From: Fimbriimonas sp.
GTDB lineage: Bacteria > Armatimonadota > Fimbriimonadia > Fimbriimonadales > Fimbriimonadaceae
Direction: 5' to 3'
Length of the DNA: 64,000 nucleotides
Assembly (NCBI GenBank): GCA_029866005.1
Contig: JARXAE010000025.1
Span: 79,154 to 143,153, forward strand
This document shows positions 50,077-58,831 of this stretch, one piece after another. How positions within the stretch are numbered: the stretch's first letter is position 1; each line of letters begins with the position of its first letter. A model generated the notes under the pieces. The model was given only the letters and a program-made list of their open reading frames with translations. It was not told the DNA's origin and did not search any database. Both the position numbers and the translations under genes were made by a program.

Positions 50077-51758
50077 TGAAGCCGCTCCTGTACCTGTGGG
50101 CCAGGCAGATTTTTAACGGAGTCAAGCGAGCCGTCAGCTCCCCCAAGCGTCTCATCTCAGTTTTAGTTGGTTTGGGCTACTACATCGGCTTCTTTTTGCG
50201 ACCTTGGGAGAAGCCAACGACGTTCACAAAGAAAGGTGAGCCGTTACTGCCCAAAGGGTTCCAATTTGAGATCGCAAACGTTCAGCCGATTGTGTTTCTG
50301 GTCTTCATGGGCATCAGCATCCTCATGGCCGCAGGGGTGTTTGCCATGAAGAACACGTTCAAGCCAGCGGATGTTGACGTACTGTTCCCCACTCCGGTCT
50401 CATCGCGCCTGGTGATGTACTTCCGGCTTTTTCGTGAATACATTTTCACCCTCTTTTTCCCTCTCTTGATGCTTTTCTTCGGCTTCAAGCCGCTTTCGGG
50501 CCTAGCAGCGGGTCTCAAAAAAGGTGATCCACTGGGTTTCGATCAAGCGCTTCGAGGAGTTGTGCTCTCTTGGTTCCTCATGGCGGCAGTCTGGGTCGCC
50601 CTCAGCTATGCTCTGTCGTTCTCCTTGGCCAAAAATGAGAAGCAGTCCAAGAAGATCCTGCGCATTTCAGGTTGGACGATTTCGCTGGCGGTCGTCATCG
50701 TTTTTGCGACCTTTGGGGCCAAGATGTACATTGATCCGTCCTGGAAGACGATTGTCGAGACGACTCAGATGCCTCACGTCCGGGCGATCATGATCATTCC
50801 CTATCTCACGACTCTGCTAGCGGTGGGTTCATTCGCCGGTACTCTGGCTGGCTCGCTCACCTCGGCGGCAATCCTGATCGCCGTCGTCGCAGTTTCGTTA
50901 CGCTACGCTTCTCATCTGAGTGGATGGATGTACGACCAAGCGGCGACCCGCGGCTTCCAGGGTCAGACGATGCGCGATATGCAGCGAAAAGGCGACATGA
51001 CGGGCATGCTCGTCGAACATGCCAAGTCGGGCAAAATCAAGCGAGGTCGGATTGCACAAAAACTGCAAGACGTGAAACTGCTCAACGGTTGGGCCCTCAT
51101 CTACAAGGAGTGGCTGATCCAAGCCCGAACTGGTATCGGCATGAGCTTTGTCTTCATGCTGATTTTAGGCTTCATGGCCGTGATGTTCCTCAGCATCCCC
51201 GAAAAACGTGAGCGGGTACTTCCCTTCGTCTACCTGGGATTTGTCGGATTCATGACCGCCAACTTCGGCTCCATCGCTGCCTTCAACGGATTCCAGGAAA
51301 CCCTGCGCCGAGTGGAAGTGATCAAGCCGCTACCACTGACCTCCAGGCAGATCGCGTTTTACGAAGTCGCCGCAAAGTCATTTGTTGCCATCCTCCTTGC
51401 GGTTGTTCCGTACCTGATCGGGCTAATTTACAAACCGGGTCTGTGGCAGTTCCACCTCGCCGGGCTCATCGCCTCACCAGCAATCGGCGTCGGAATGGTC
51501 AGCGCGATCTTCCTCGTGGTCGTCCTGTTTCCTGATTTTGATGATCCCACGCAGCGCTCATTCCGAGGATTGATGCAGTTGCTAGCGATGGTCTTTGTGA
51601 TGGCACCAGCTGTGGGACTATTCATCTTATTCCTCGGATTCGTCAAAACGTCTCCGTTGGTTCCTGCGCTCCTGACTGCGGGCATCATGTGTGGAATCGT
51701 AGCCCTGTTCACGACCCTTGCTGGGCGGTTTTATGTTGACTACAACCCATCCGAGTAA
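50076..51758 (+). CDS. ABC exporter permease (ABC_export type)
   Basis: This 560-residue integral membrane protein has about twelve hydrophobic segments, including VFLVFMGISILMAAGVFAM, FTLFFPLLMLFFGF, MSFVFMLILGFMAVMFL and LAMVFVMAPAVGLFILFLGFV. Two halves flank a long cytoplasmic loop (QTMRDMQRKGDMTGMLVEHA). It resembles the putative ABC exporter permease family with FFPTPVSSR-like VDVLFPTPVSSRLV near the N-terminus. It is paired with the ATPase just upstream. Its substrate is unknown; envelope material is plausible. Confidence 0.88.
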   Translation: MKPLLYLWARQIFNGVKRAVSSPKRLISVLVGLGYYIGFFLRPWEKPTTFTKKGEPLLPKGFQFEIANVQPIVFLVFMGISILMAAGVFAMKNTFKPADVDVLFPTPVSSRLVMYFRLFREYIFTLFFPLLMLFFGFKPLSGLAAGLKKGDPLGFDQALRGVVLSWFLMAAVWVALSYALSFSLAKNEKQSKKILRISGWTISLAVVIVFATFGAKMYIDPSWKTIVETTQMPHVRAIMIIPYLTTLLAVGSFAGTLAGSLTSAAILIAVVAVSLRYASHLSGWMYDQAATRGFQGQTMRDMQRKGDMTGMLVEHAKSGKIKRGRIAQKLQDVKLLNGWALIYKEWLIQARTGIGMSFVFMLILGFMAVMFLSIPEKRERVLPFVYLGFVGFMTANFGSIAAFNGFQETLRRVEVIKPLPLTSRQIAFYEVAAKSFVAILLAVVPYLIGLIYKPGLWQFHLAGLIASPAIGVGMVSAIFLVVVLFPDFDDPTQRSFRGLMQLLAMVFVMAPAVGLFILFLGFVKTSPLVPALLTAGIMCGIVALFTTLAGRFYVDYNPSE

Positions 51759-51811
51759 ACTGTTTCCTCTTCGGAACTAGAAATCTAATTCCGCTTGTTA
51801 CTCCTAAAGAC

Positions 51812-52909
51812 ATGAGAATCCGCCCCTCGACCAAAATTGCCATTGGCTTTGTCACACTCCTTGCGGTCGGATTTGGTGGATCTAGGCTCTACACTCAAGT
51901 ACGACTAAGCGGAGTTAAGCTCGAACCCATCTCTTCAGAGAACTTTTGCCTCGTTGCGATCAGCGAAGAGGCCAGAGTCAAAATTCTCGCCGTCAACCGC
52001 ATGGTGCAAGTCGTTGAGGCGTCGGATGACTTCAAGGCCGGCGGTTCTGACTCCGGGGGATCTGACTCAGGCTCTATCAAAGCCCGAGTACCCATGAAGG
52101 AACTTCTCGGAATCCTGGATGGCGATTCTTCTGGAATCACCGGCTTACTTTACAAACTTTCGAAGAAGGAGAGTAGCGAGGAGCCAAGTGAAGAGGCACC
52201 GATCTGGTCGCCAGCCGACGCTGCAAAGGCAATTGGTGGAGATAGCGTACTTAAGGCAAAACTTGAAAATGACTTAGGAATAGGACTCGACGGCAAACTG
52301 AGTACGAAGCTCAATCGTATCGCCTTCTATCACGGAATTCGGCTTCAAGTTCCGGTCACATTTGATGTTCCAAACGCCTCCGGGAAGCCGGTCACAGGAT
52401 TTAACATTATGCCTGTCAAATCGAAGGCAATGAGTACGTTGTACAAAGAGTTGGAGTCTAAGTTTTTGGATGCGGAAGCGCTCGACCGATACTACGCAGA
52501 TTTTGTAAAAAAGAATGAGGGCGTGTCGAAGGAAGACCCCTCAAGCTTGATCAAAAACATCTTCGAAAAGGGAGAAGCCGGTGAGGGGTACGCAAAAGCT
52601 CTCAATATCCTGAAGCACTCAATCGTCATAACCAACCTTAAAATGGTCGAGAAAGCGAGTTTTGAAGAAGTCAAGAGCGAGAAAGAGACTTCTTACGATC
52701 TCAAAATCCAGCTCACCGACGAAGGAGCGGCTCGACTTTGGAAGTTTTCGGCTGAACACCCAAACACCAAGATCATTGTCGTCAGCAAGAAGATCCCGAT
52801 TGCGGCGGCAACCGTCGGAACTCAGCTCAACAGCAAAGAACTGGTGATTAAACAGATTGCGGACAGGACGCTAATTCAGGAAGCTGTAGACTTAGTCAAT
52901 TCGCGATAA
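51812..52909 (+). CDS. Membrane-anchored protein with SecD head-like C-terminal domain
   Basis: This 365-residue protein has an N-terminal anchor (TKIAIGFVTLLAVGFGGSRLY), a Ser/Gly/Asp-rich linker, a helical middle and a C-terminal stretch LTDEGAARLWKFSAEHPNTKIIVVSKKIPIAAATV (residues about 300-335, in pieces). This last part resembles the SecD P1-head motif of the type LTDEGAxxF...GkxlAIvLDgkvisaP. It lacks the SecD transmembrane bundle. It may be a decoy or regulator of translocation, or only a similar fold. It follows the exporter permease by 53 bp. Confidence 0.65.
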   Translation: MRIRPSTKIAIGFVTLLAVGFGGSRLYTQVRLSGVKLEPISSENFCLVAISEEARVKILAVNRMVQVVEASDDFKAGGSDSGGSDSGSIKARVPMKELLGILDGDSSGITGLLYKLSKKESSEEPSEEAPIWSPADAAKAIGGDSVLKAKLENDLGIGLDGKLSTKLNRIAFYHGIRLQVPVTFDVPNASGKPVTGFNIMPVKSKAMSTLYKELESKFLDAEALDRYYADFVKKNEGVSKEDPSSLIKNIFEKGEAGEGYAKALNILKHSIVITNLKMVEKASFEEVKSEKETSYDLKIQLTDEGAARLWKFSAEHPNTKIIVVSKKIPIAAATVGTQLNSKELVIKQIADRTLIQEAVDLVNSR

Positions 52910-52924
52910 GCGCGGGAGAATCTA

Positions 52925-53641
52925 TTGAATTACAACTGGAAGATATCAATTGGAGTGGTGGGCTTAGCGGTCATCGGCTGCGGAAAATCTGAGTACAAGC
53001 CTGTTCCTGTCGAAGAAGTCAAGACGGAAATCCCGACAAAAATTTCTCCTGAACAGCTCTACCCTCTGAAGGTCGGCAACCTGTGGACTTATGCACTCGA
53101 GATTTCGCGAGAGCTTGAAGGTAAGCCAGCTGAGTCTGGTTCGGTCGAGATCGGTTACGAAGTTAAATCAGTTTCCAACCCGTCGACAGGCGTGACGCGT
53201 GGCGTCATCGTCATGACCGAGGAAGGCAAGCCGAAGGACGAGCAGGTCTGGGAGATCGACTCGGCCGGCGTCCACCAAATATCGGTTGGAAAAACTCCCG
53301 TCGCTTACTCGCCAAAGCAGACTATTGTCAGCTTCCCGCTGAAGTTCGACGAGATCAGGTCTTTCAAAGGCACCGGCATCACCCCGCTTGGCGAAAATGG
53401 AACGATGGACTACAAGTTCTCGACCCACGAGCCGCAACCGGTCGATACCGACAGTGGACGTATGAGCGGGCTCTTTATCGAGTCGAGTGGTACGTTTAAG
53501 TCGGCGAAGGGTGAGGGCGTGGTCGGAAACAACAGCTGGTTCGTTCCCGGTGTGGGTCTTGCCCGGTTTAAGCAAGTCGTTCAGATTCAGGGTGGTCGAA
53601 GCTCGCTGACATTGCGCCTAAAGAGCTACACTATCAAGTAA
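52925..53641 (+). CDS. Putative lipoprotein 1 of three
   Basis: This 238-residue protein starts at a TTG with GGGAGA nearby. Its signal peptide MNYNWKISIGVVGLAVIGC has a lipobox ending in Cys (VIGC), predicting a lipid anchor. The mature chain is a beta-rich domain: PEQLYPLKVGNLWTYALEIS, TRGVIVMTEEGKPKDEQVWE, SLTLRLKSYTIK. The phrase PLKVGNLWTY is typical of a small extracytoplasmic domain of unknown role. The next gene's ATG overlaps its TAA. The three genes form one transcription unit. Confidence 0.78.
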   Translation: MNYNWKISIGVVGLAVIGCGKSEYKPVPVEEVKTEIPTKISPEQLYPLKVGNLWTYALEISRELEGKPAESGSVEIGYEVKSVSNPSTGVTRGVIVMTEEGKPKDEQVWEIDSAGVHQISVGKTPVAYSPKQTIVSFPLKFDEIRSFKGTGITPLGENGTMDYKFSTHEPQPVDTDSGRMSGLFIESSGTFKSAKGEGVVGNNSWFVPGVGLARFKQVVQIQGGRSSLTLRLKSYTIK

Positions 53642-54336
53642 TGAATCGACTGTTCTTCTTGCCGTTCGCTGTCGCTATTCTTGTTGGATGCGGAGATAAA
53701 AGTGCCGCGTCGAATTCTCCAACGAGTTCGAGCGACACGAATGCACCAGCTGAATCGCAGAAAGCTCTCGAAGTGCCCGCAGATCTGAAGACGGATGCTT
53801 TCGAGTACTACGGACTCGGACGAACTGAGCCCATGAAGTTGGCGATCAAGCAATCTGGTCAGGCCGACAAAGTTGGAACCCAGACCTTCAAGCTAGTTAA
53901 AGTAGAAAATGGCGTCGCTGAGTACAACCTGGAAAGTTCCGACGAGCTGGTTGGGTTAGATACGGCGAGCTTCAAAGTTGAGAAGGAAGGCATCCGAGCT
54001 GCCTCAAATGCAACGATTTCTTCGGATCAATCAACTTGGGAGCTACCGGCCGGGCTGACTCCTGGCAAAACTTGGGAGATCAAGACCACGAAAGACAGCG
54101 TCATGCAAATGACGGGGACAAATAAAGTCGTGGGAACTCAGGAGGTCAAGACTCCCGTTGCTACCTACAAGGACGCTTTGCTGATCACGGTAAACGCAAG
54201 CGGCAGCCAGGGCGGACGCTCGTTCAAGCTGAACTCAAAGCTTTGGCTAGTCAAGGGACGTGGAACGGTAAAGACGGAGATTGAATCCATTGAGGGTAAG
54301 ACCACCAACAAGATTGTCATGGAAGAGGTTAAGTAG
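53641..54336 (+). CDS. Putative lipoprotein 2 of three
   Basis: This 231-residue protein begins MNRLFFLPFAVAILVGC, a clear lipoprotein signal, followed by a Ser/Thr/Asn-rich linker (SAASNSPTSSSDTNAPAES) and a beta domain with FEYYGLGRTEP, LPAGLTPGKTWEIKTT and SFKLNSKLWLVKGRGTVKTE. The last phrase resembles the ends of its neighbours, where the tail explains how a signal is carried; this points to one family. It is coupled to the upstream gene by a TAATG overlap. Confidence 0.78.
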   Translation: MNRLFFLPFAVAILVGCGDKSAASNSPTSSSDTNAPAESQKALEVPADLKTDAFEYYGLGRTEPMKLAIKQSGQADKVGTQTFKLVKVENGVAEYNLESSDELVGLDTASFKVEKEGIRAASNATISSDQSTWELPAGLTPGKTWEIKTTKDSVMQMTGTNKVVGTQEVKTPVATYKDALLITVNASGSQGGRSFKLNSKLWLVKGRGTVKTEIESIEGKTTNKIVMEEVK

Positions 54337-54907
54337 CCTCTTACTGCTGGTATCGGTTTGGGGTTGCGACCAGGTTCAGATGAATGTCCCAAAGGGCACT
54401 TATCTTGGTTCTGTTTCCGACATAGGCAGGGTTTGCCCGCCCGGTAATGAAACGTCATTCTGCATTGACGGCACGATTATGCCTAGCCAACTCGGAACCG
54501 AGTCTGAAGGCACCACGCGAGTCATCGAAGTCAAGGATCGAGACGTGACCATTGACCGTGAGCAGTACGAAGTTGCGGCGAAAGCTCTACTGGTTCGGGA
54601 AGCTGGCGACGAAGTTTACGATCCTCCGATCGATATCATCCGAATCCCAATGTACGCTGGAGACTCTTGGAACTGGTCTGGAAACCTTATTTCGCCTTCT
54701 AAGCCGATCCCCGCCCGGGCGAAGATAACCACCGAAGACGCCCAAGTACCGTATCAAGGCAAATCGGTTCGGGCCGTTCTTACCACGGTAGAGCTTGAAA
54801 TCCTCCTCGACACCCCCCGATCCCGTACAATGAGGTTCTGGGTTACGAAGGATTACGGCATTATCAAGCGTGAATTCGGCACCTCGATCCGCCAGCCCAA
54901 AGAGTAG
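54314..54907 (+). CDS. Putative lipoprotein 3 of three
   Basis: The start is uncertain: TTG codons at 54281, 54290 and 54314 are in frame. From 54314 the product begins MSWKRLSSLLLLVSVWGC, the best lipoprotein signal, so I use it; the gene then overlaps lipoprotein 2 by 23 bp. The mature 180 residues contain paired Cys (RVCPPGNETSFCID), IPMYAGDSWNWSGNLIS, and RTMRFWVTKDYGIIKREFG, echoing the Gly/Trp pattern of the two previous proteins. rodA starts three bases after its stop. Confidence 0.72.
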   Translation: MSWKRLSSLLLLVSVWGCDQVQMNVPKGTYLGSVSDIGRVCPPGNETSFCIDGTIMPSQLGTESEGTTRVIEVKDRDVTIDREQYEVAAKALLVREAGDEVYDPPIDIIRIPMYAGDSWNWSGNLISPSKPIPARAKITTEDAQVPYQGKSVRAVLTTVELEILLDTPRSRTMRFWVTKDYGIIKREFGTSIRQPKE

Positions 54908-54910
54908 CTT

Positions 54911-56071
54911 ATGGCTTCCATCACACTTCGACCGACCAGTGAAAGTCGCACGTCAGGTGTGGGGATTGACTGGTGGTTAATTGGTGCGGCTATTGCGTTG
55001 ACCCTGATCGGCCTTGGGACAATTTACAGTTCGCACTACGGTGAGACAACGAAATTCTTCAAGGACCAGCTGATGAACATCGGCGTGGGTCTTGTCCCGC
55101 TCAGCATCTTCGCCTTCATCCATCCTCGCGTTTGGGCGAAGATGATGCCGGTTGTCTACGGCCTAAACATGCTTGCTCTGGTCGCGGTCAAGTTCATGGG
55201 AAAGACGGTCAACGGCGCTGAAAGGTGGATCAAAATAGGCCCCATCCAGATTCAGCCTAGCGAGATGGCAAAGATCCTCCTTGTGATTACCCTCGCAGCG
55301 TTCTATGCCTCCCGGCAGGATCGCATCAAGGAGTTCAGCACGTTTGCAATCGGCCTTTTGCACATGGCAGTGCCAATCATCTTTGTGTTTATTCAGCCTC
55401 ATCTTGGAGCTTCTCTCCTACTCATAGCAGTGTGGATTGCTCTTTCGCTCGTGGCGGGCGTGCCGCCGAAGTTCCTTGCGCTTGTTGTCGGGGTCGTCGT
55501 CGCACTCGCAGGATTAGTGCTTTTTGTTACGCCTGTTCGTAAAGCGATCCTCAAGCCCTACCAAGAAGAACGAGTCCTGGCACTCATCCATGGCGGAACG
55601 AAGACTGCTGATGAAAAGAAAAGAGGCGTGGTAAAAGGGGATGACTACCAAGTTCAACAGGGCTTCTACGCGATTGCCAATGGCGGCATTGCTGGAACCG
55701 GGTTTCTAAAAGGAACCCAGAAGTTCAACGTACCTGAGCAAGAAACCGACTTCATTTTCACCGTGTTTAGTGAGGAGTTTGGGCTACTTGGAAGCGTCGC
55801 TCTGCTCGGACTCTTTGCTCTGCTCTTCTACCGTCTCTGGCTCGGCATGCTTGCTGCAACTGATTTCTACTACCAAATGCTCTTGGCTGGCATCCTCACC
55901 GTCTTAGCGTTTCATTTCTTTGTGAACGTCGGCATGGTGCTGAAAATCTTCCCGGTCGTCGGTCTCTGGTGCCCCTTCCTTAGCAAAGGCGGCACAGCGA
56001 TATGGCTATGTATGTCCCTCATCGGTCTTGCCGTAAATGTCAGAACCCGAGAGCGAGCTGTCCTCTTTTAA
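54911..56071 (+). CDS. rodA: RodA/FtsW-type peptidoglycan glycosyltransferase
   Basis: This 386-residue SEDS protein has about ten transmembrane helices. Conserved landmarks are GAERWIKIGPIQIQPSEMAKILL, GGIAGTGFLKGTQKFNVPEQETDFIFTVFSEEFG and GMVLKIFPVVGLWCPFLSKGGTA. The canonical GLPLPFLSYGG is GLWCPFLSKGG here. The VPEQETDFIF form favours RodA over FtsW. It polymerises lipid II for lateral wall growth with a class B PBP, which is not in the window. It follows the lipoprotein genes by 3 bp. Confidence 0.92.
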   Translation: MASITLRPTSESRTSGVGIDWWLIGAAIALTLIGLGTIYSSHYGETTKFFKDQLMNIGVGLVPLSIFAFIHPRVWAKMMPVVYGLNMLALVAVKFMGKTVNGAERWIKIGPIQIQPSEMAKILLVITLAAFYASRQDRIKEFSTFAIGLLHMAVPIIFVFIQPHLGASLLLIAVWIALSLVAGVPPKFLALVVGVVVALAGLVLFVTPVRKAILKPYQEERVLALIHGGTKTADEKKRGVVKGDDYQVQQGFYAIANGGIAGTGFLKGTQKFNVPEQETDFIFTVFSEEFGLLGSVALLGLFALLFYRLWLGMLAATDFYYQMLLAGILTVLAFHFFVNVGMVLKIFPVVGLWCPFLSKGGTAIWLCMSLIGLAVNVRTRERAVLF

Positions 56072-56188
56072 TCTGAGCTCGGTTGACAAACCTGCTGAAT
56101 CCCCGCCTAGAGAGTGAGGATGAAAAACTTGATACTTGCTGGCGACTAGGATTCAAAGTCGGCCAGTGAATCAGTTCCAAGAGCACTT

Positions 56189-56240
56189 GCACCAACTCGG
56201 TGCCATGTTGGTGCAGTTAGGTTCAAAACTTTGCACCAAC
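56189..56240. repeat. Alternating GCACCAAC/GTTGGTGC repeats in convergent gap
   Basis: GCACCAAC occurs at 56189-56196, its inverse GTTGGTGC at 56207-56214, and GCACCAAC again at 56233-56240. The middle arm can pair with either outer arm, giving two competing hairpins. They lie between rodA and the minus-strand oxidoreductase, so they may end either transcript, though no U-run is present. Confidence 0.6.
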
Positions 56241-56259
56241 TGCACCGACCCACACGTGT

Positions 56260-57462
56260 TTACGGGAGTTTGTAGCCTTTGCGGTACGGCCGCCGGTAAG
56301 CCCAGGTGTCCTTTCCGGCCTTCCCAACGATGTCCATCTTCTTGCTATCCCACACAATCTGCTCGCCGCTATAGACGGCAACGTTTGCGAGGTGGCACAC
56401 ATCAGTCGTCCGTGCCATCGACTCGAGCGAAGCGCGCGGAAGCTCTTTCGACTTGATGCAGTCTACAAAGTTCTGCCAGTGCCCGGTTTCGCCGTAAGGT
56501 TCCTTCTTGAGTCCGAGATCCTTGCCGTTCGGGTCAACCAGCATGATTCCACCCCGCCAAGCGCGGAGCGTCTTGCCATCTGCAAAGACCCACTCGATGC
56601 CGTGCTCCGGCTTTCCTGGGTGGTCGCGAAGAACCGACCAGGTCATCGCAAACTCATGCTCGGGGAACGTCATGATCGCATCAATGCTATCCGGAGCGTC
56701 TCGGTCATCGTTGACCGCCGACCACTGGCCGCCGCTCGCAACGACCTTGCTCGGCATGACGATGTCCTGATCCTTTGACATTGCCAGAAGGGCGATATCG
56801 ATCATGTGAACACCCCAGTCGGTGGTTCGAGCACCGCCCGTGTTCTTGCGCATCCGCCATCCCCAGTGGACGACGTTCGACTGGTATGGCTGTGGCTGTG
56901 CAGGACCCAGCCAGGTGTCGTAGTCTAAGCCCTTCGGCGGCTCTGTGATTGGCTTGCGGCCAACATTGCGTGCGTCAGTCGTCCAACATCGAATGTGAAC
57001 GACCTTGCCAAGCGTTCCACCACGGACCAGATCGATGGCCTGAACAAACTCACCGGTGCTTCGCTGCCAAGTACCCACCTGGACAACGCGGTTGTGCTTA
57101 CGGTGGGCCTTGACCATCGCCTGAGTCTCCACAATGTGGTGACTGAGGGGCTTTTCAATGTAGATTTCCTTACCGGCCTGCGCAGCGTGGATGAACTGGA
57201 TGGCATGCCAGTGATCAGGCGTAGCGATGACAACCGCATCGATATCCTTCCGATCAAGGAGTTTGCGATAGTCCTTGTAAGCGTCCGGCATCTTGCTCTG
57301 CCGCTTCTCAGCGGTCGCCATTGCAGGCGCAAGCTGAGCATCATCGACATCGCATAGTGCCGCGATCTCAACGTCTTCAACGTTGAGAAGATTGGTCATG
57401 TCACTGGGACCCATGATCCCAGTGCCGATGACCCCTATCGTGACCTTGTTGTTCGCGCTCAT
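56260..57462 (-). CDS. Gfo/Idh/MocA-family oxidoreductase, cytoplasmic copy
   Basis: This 400-residue protein has a Rossmann start VTIGVIGTGIMGPSDMTNLL, VEIAALCDVDDAQL, DAVVIATPDHWHAIQFIHA and IYIEKPLSHHIVE, the EKP family motif. The second domain has GTWQRSTGEF and TTDWGVHMIDIALL. It is a paralogue of the next gene upstream, overlapping it by four bases, but has no TAT signal. Family members oxidise or reduce sugars with NAD(P). Substrate unknown. Confidence 0.9.
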   Translation of the reverse strand: MSANNKVTIGVIGTGIMGPSDMTNLLNVEDVEIAALCDVDDAQLAPAMATAEKRQSKMPDAYKDYRKLLDRKDIDAVVIATPDHWHAIQFIHAAQAGKEIYIEKPLSHHIVETQAMVKAHRKHNRVVQVGTWQRSTGEFVQAIDLVRGGTLGKVVHIRCWTTDARNVGRKPITEPPKGLDYDTWLGPAQPQPYQSNVVHWGWRMRKNTGGARTTDWGVHMIDIALLAMSKDQDIVMPSKVVASGGQWSAVNDDRDAPDSIDAIMTFPEHEFAMTWSVLRDHPGKPEHGIEWVFADGKTLRAWRGGIMLVDPNGKDLGLKKEPYGETGHWQNFVDCIKSKELPRASLESMARTTDVCHLANVAVYSGEQIVWDSKKMDIVGKAGKDTWAYRRPYRKGYKLP

Positions 57463-58787
57463 TTGTAGATTGGGAGCTTGTAGCCCTTGCGGTAATTGCG
57501 GCTGTATGCCAGGGTGTTCTTTCCGGCTTTGCCGACGATGTCCATCTTAGCCTTGTCCCATCGAACCATCTCTCCAGCTTGGAGTGAAGCGTTTACCAGG
57601 TGGCAGACGATCGTTGTTTGGGCAACCGAGTCAAGATCAGCCCTCGGAGTCTCTCGCGACTTGACACAGTCCAAGAAGTTCTCCCAGTGACCCGACTCCT
57701 GCGGCTCGGCATCTTCCTTCGGAAGTTGCTTTCCGTTGGCATCAACAATTTCCCACCCACCGCGCCAGGCCCGAAGGGTACGTCCATCGGCAGAAACGAA
57801 CTCGGTGCACTGCCCTGGTTTGTTCGGATGGTCTCGAAGAACCGACCATGTCATCGCAAACTCGGGGTCGCCAAAGTTCAGGATTGCCTCAGTGACGTCG
57901 GGCGCATCGCGGTCGTCATCCTTAATCGCCCAGTTCCCACCCGTCGACATCACTCGGTTTGGCATCGGGAGATCAAGCCCCTTGCTCATGCCAAGCAAGG
58001 CGATGTCCATCATGTGGACACCCCAGTCGGTGGTCAAACCGCCACCGGTGTTCATAATCCATCTCCAGTTCCAGTGAGTAATGTTCCCCTGGTACGGACG
58101 CATTGCGGCCGGCCCGACCCACATGTCATAGTCGAACCCATCGGGCACAGCGATCGGCTGTTGCTTTCCTAGTTTGGTGCCATCAGCAATCCAAGCGCGG
58201 CAGTGCACGATCTTGCCCAACTTACCAGCTCGGATGTATTCGATTGCGTTGTGGAATTCTCGGGTGCTTCGTTGCCAGGTTCCAACTTGGACAACTCGCT
58301 TAAAGTGTCGCTTTGCTCCGACCATTGCCTTCGCTTCGACGATGTTATGGCTGATCGGCTTTTCGCAGTAAATGTCCTTCCCTGCTTCACAAGCGTGGAT
58401 AAGGTTGAGCGCGTGCCAGTGATCGGGCGAACCGACAATGATCGCGTCGATATCTTTGTTCTCAAGCATCTTGCGGTAGTCGCTGTACACCTCGGGCTTT
58501 CTGCCGTACTTCTTGTTGACATCATTGAAATCATTAGGGATTCGATTCTTGTCAACGTCGCAAAGGGCGGCGACTTCAACGTCTTCGTAACCCATAAAGG
58601 TTCGCATGTTGCTTGCGCCCATTCCGCCGCAACCGATCAAACCGAAGACGAGCTTTTCGTTGGCTGACTTCGATCGCTTCTTGGCCGGAGCCGCTTCGGC
58701 GAGGGTGCCGAGACCAAGACCAAGACCGACTGCGGTTGCAGAGGTTGCCTTCATAAAATCGCGTCGAGAAAAGTTGTTTGAACCCAT
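57459..58787 (-). CDS. Gfo/Idh/MocA-family oxidoreductase with TAT signal
   Basis: This 442-residue protein begins with a twin-arginine signal (SRRDFMKATSATAVGLGLGLG, in parts), so it is exported folded. It then has LVFGLIGCGGMGASNM, VAALCDVDKNRI, IIVGSPDHWHALNLIHA, IYCEKPISHNIVE and GTWQRSTREF, like its shorter neighbour. Cofactor would load before export. Such pairs are common in Planctomycetota-like saccharolytic bacteria. It leads the two-gene operon. Confidence 0.92.
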   Translation of the reverse strand: MGSNNFSRRDFMKATSATAVGLGLGLGTLAEAAPAKKRSKSANEKLVFGLIGCGGMGASNMRTFMGYEDVEVAALCDVDKNRIPNDFNDVNKKYGRKPEVYSDYRKMLENKDIDAIIVGSPDHWHALNLIHACEAGKDIYCEKPISHNIVEAKAMVGAKRHFKRVVQVGTWQRSTREFHNAIEYIRAGKLGKIVHCRAWIADGTKLGKQQPIAVPDGFDYDMWVGPAAMRPYQGNITHWNWRWIMNTGGGLTTDWGVHMMDIALLGMSKGLDLPMPNRVMSTGGNWAIKDDDRDAPDVTEAILNFGDPEFAMTWSVLRDHPNKPGQCTEFVSADGRTLRAWRGGWEIVDANGKQLPKEDAEPQESGHWENFLDCVKSRETPRADLDSVAQTTIVCHLVNASLQAGEMVRWDKAKMDIVGKAGKNTLAYSRNYRKGYKLPIYK

Positions 58788-58831
58788 GGACTACCTTGTC
58801 ACCAACCGAAGAGTTGGTTTGCAGGATGTTA

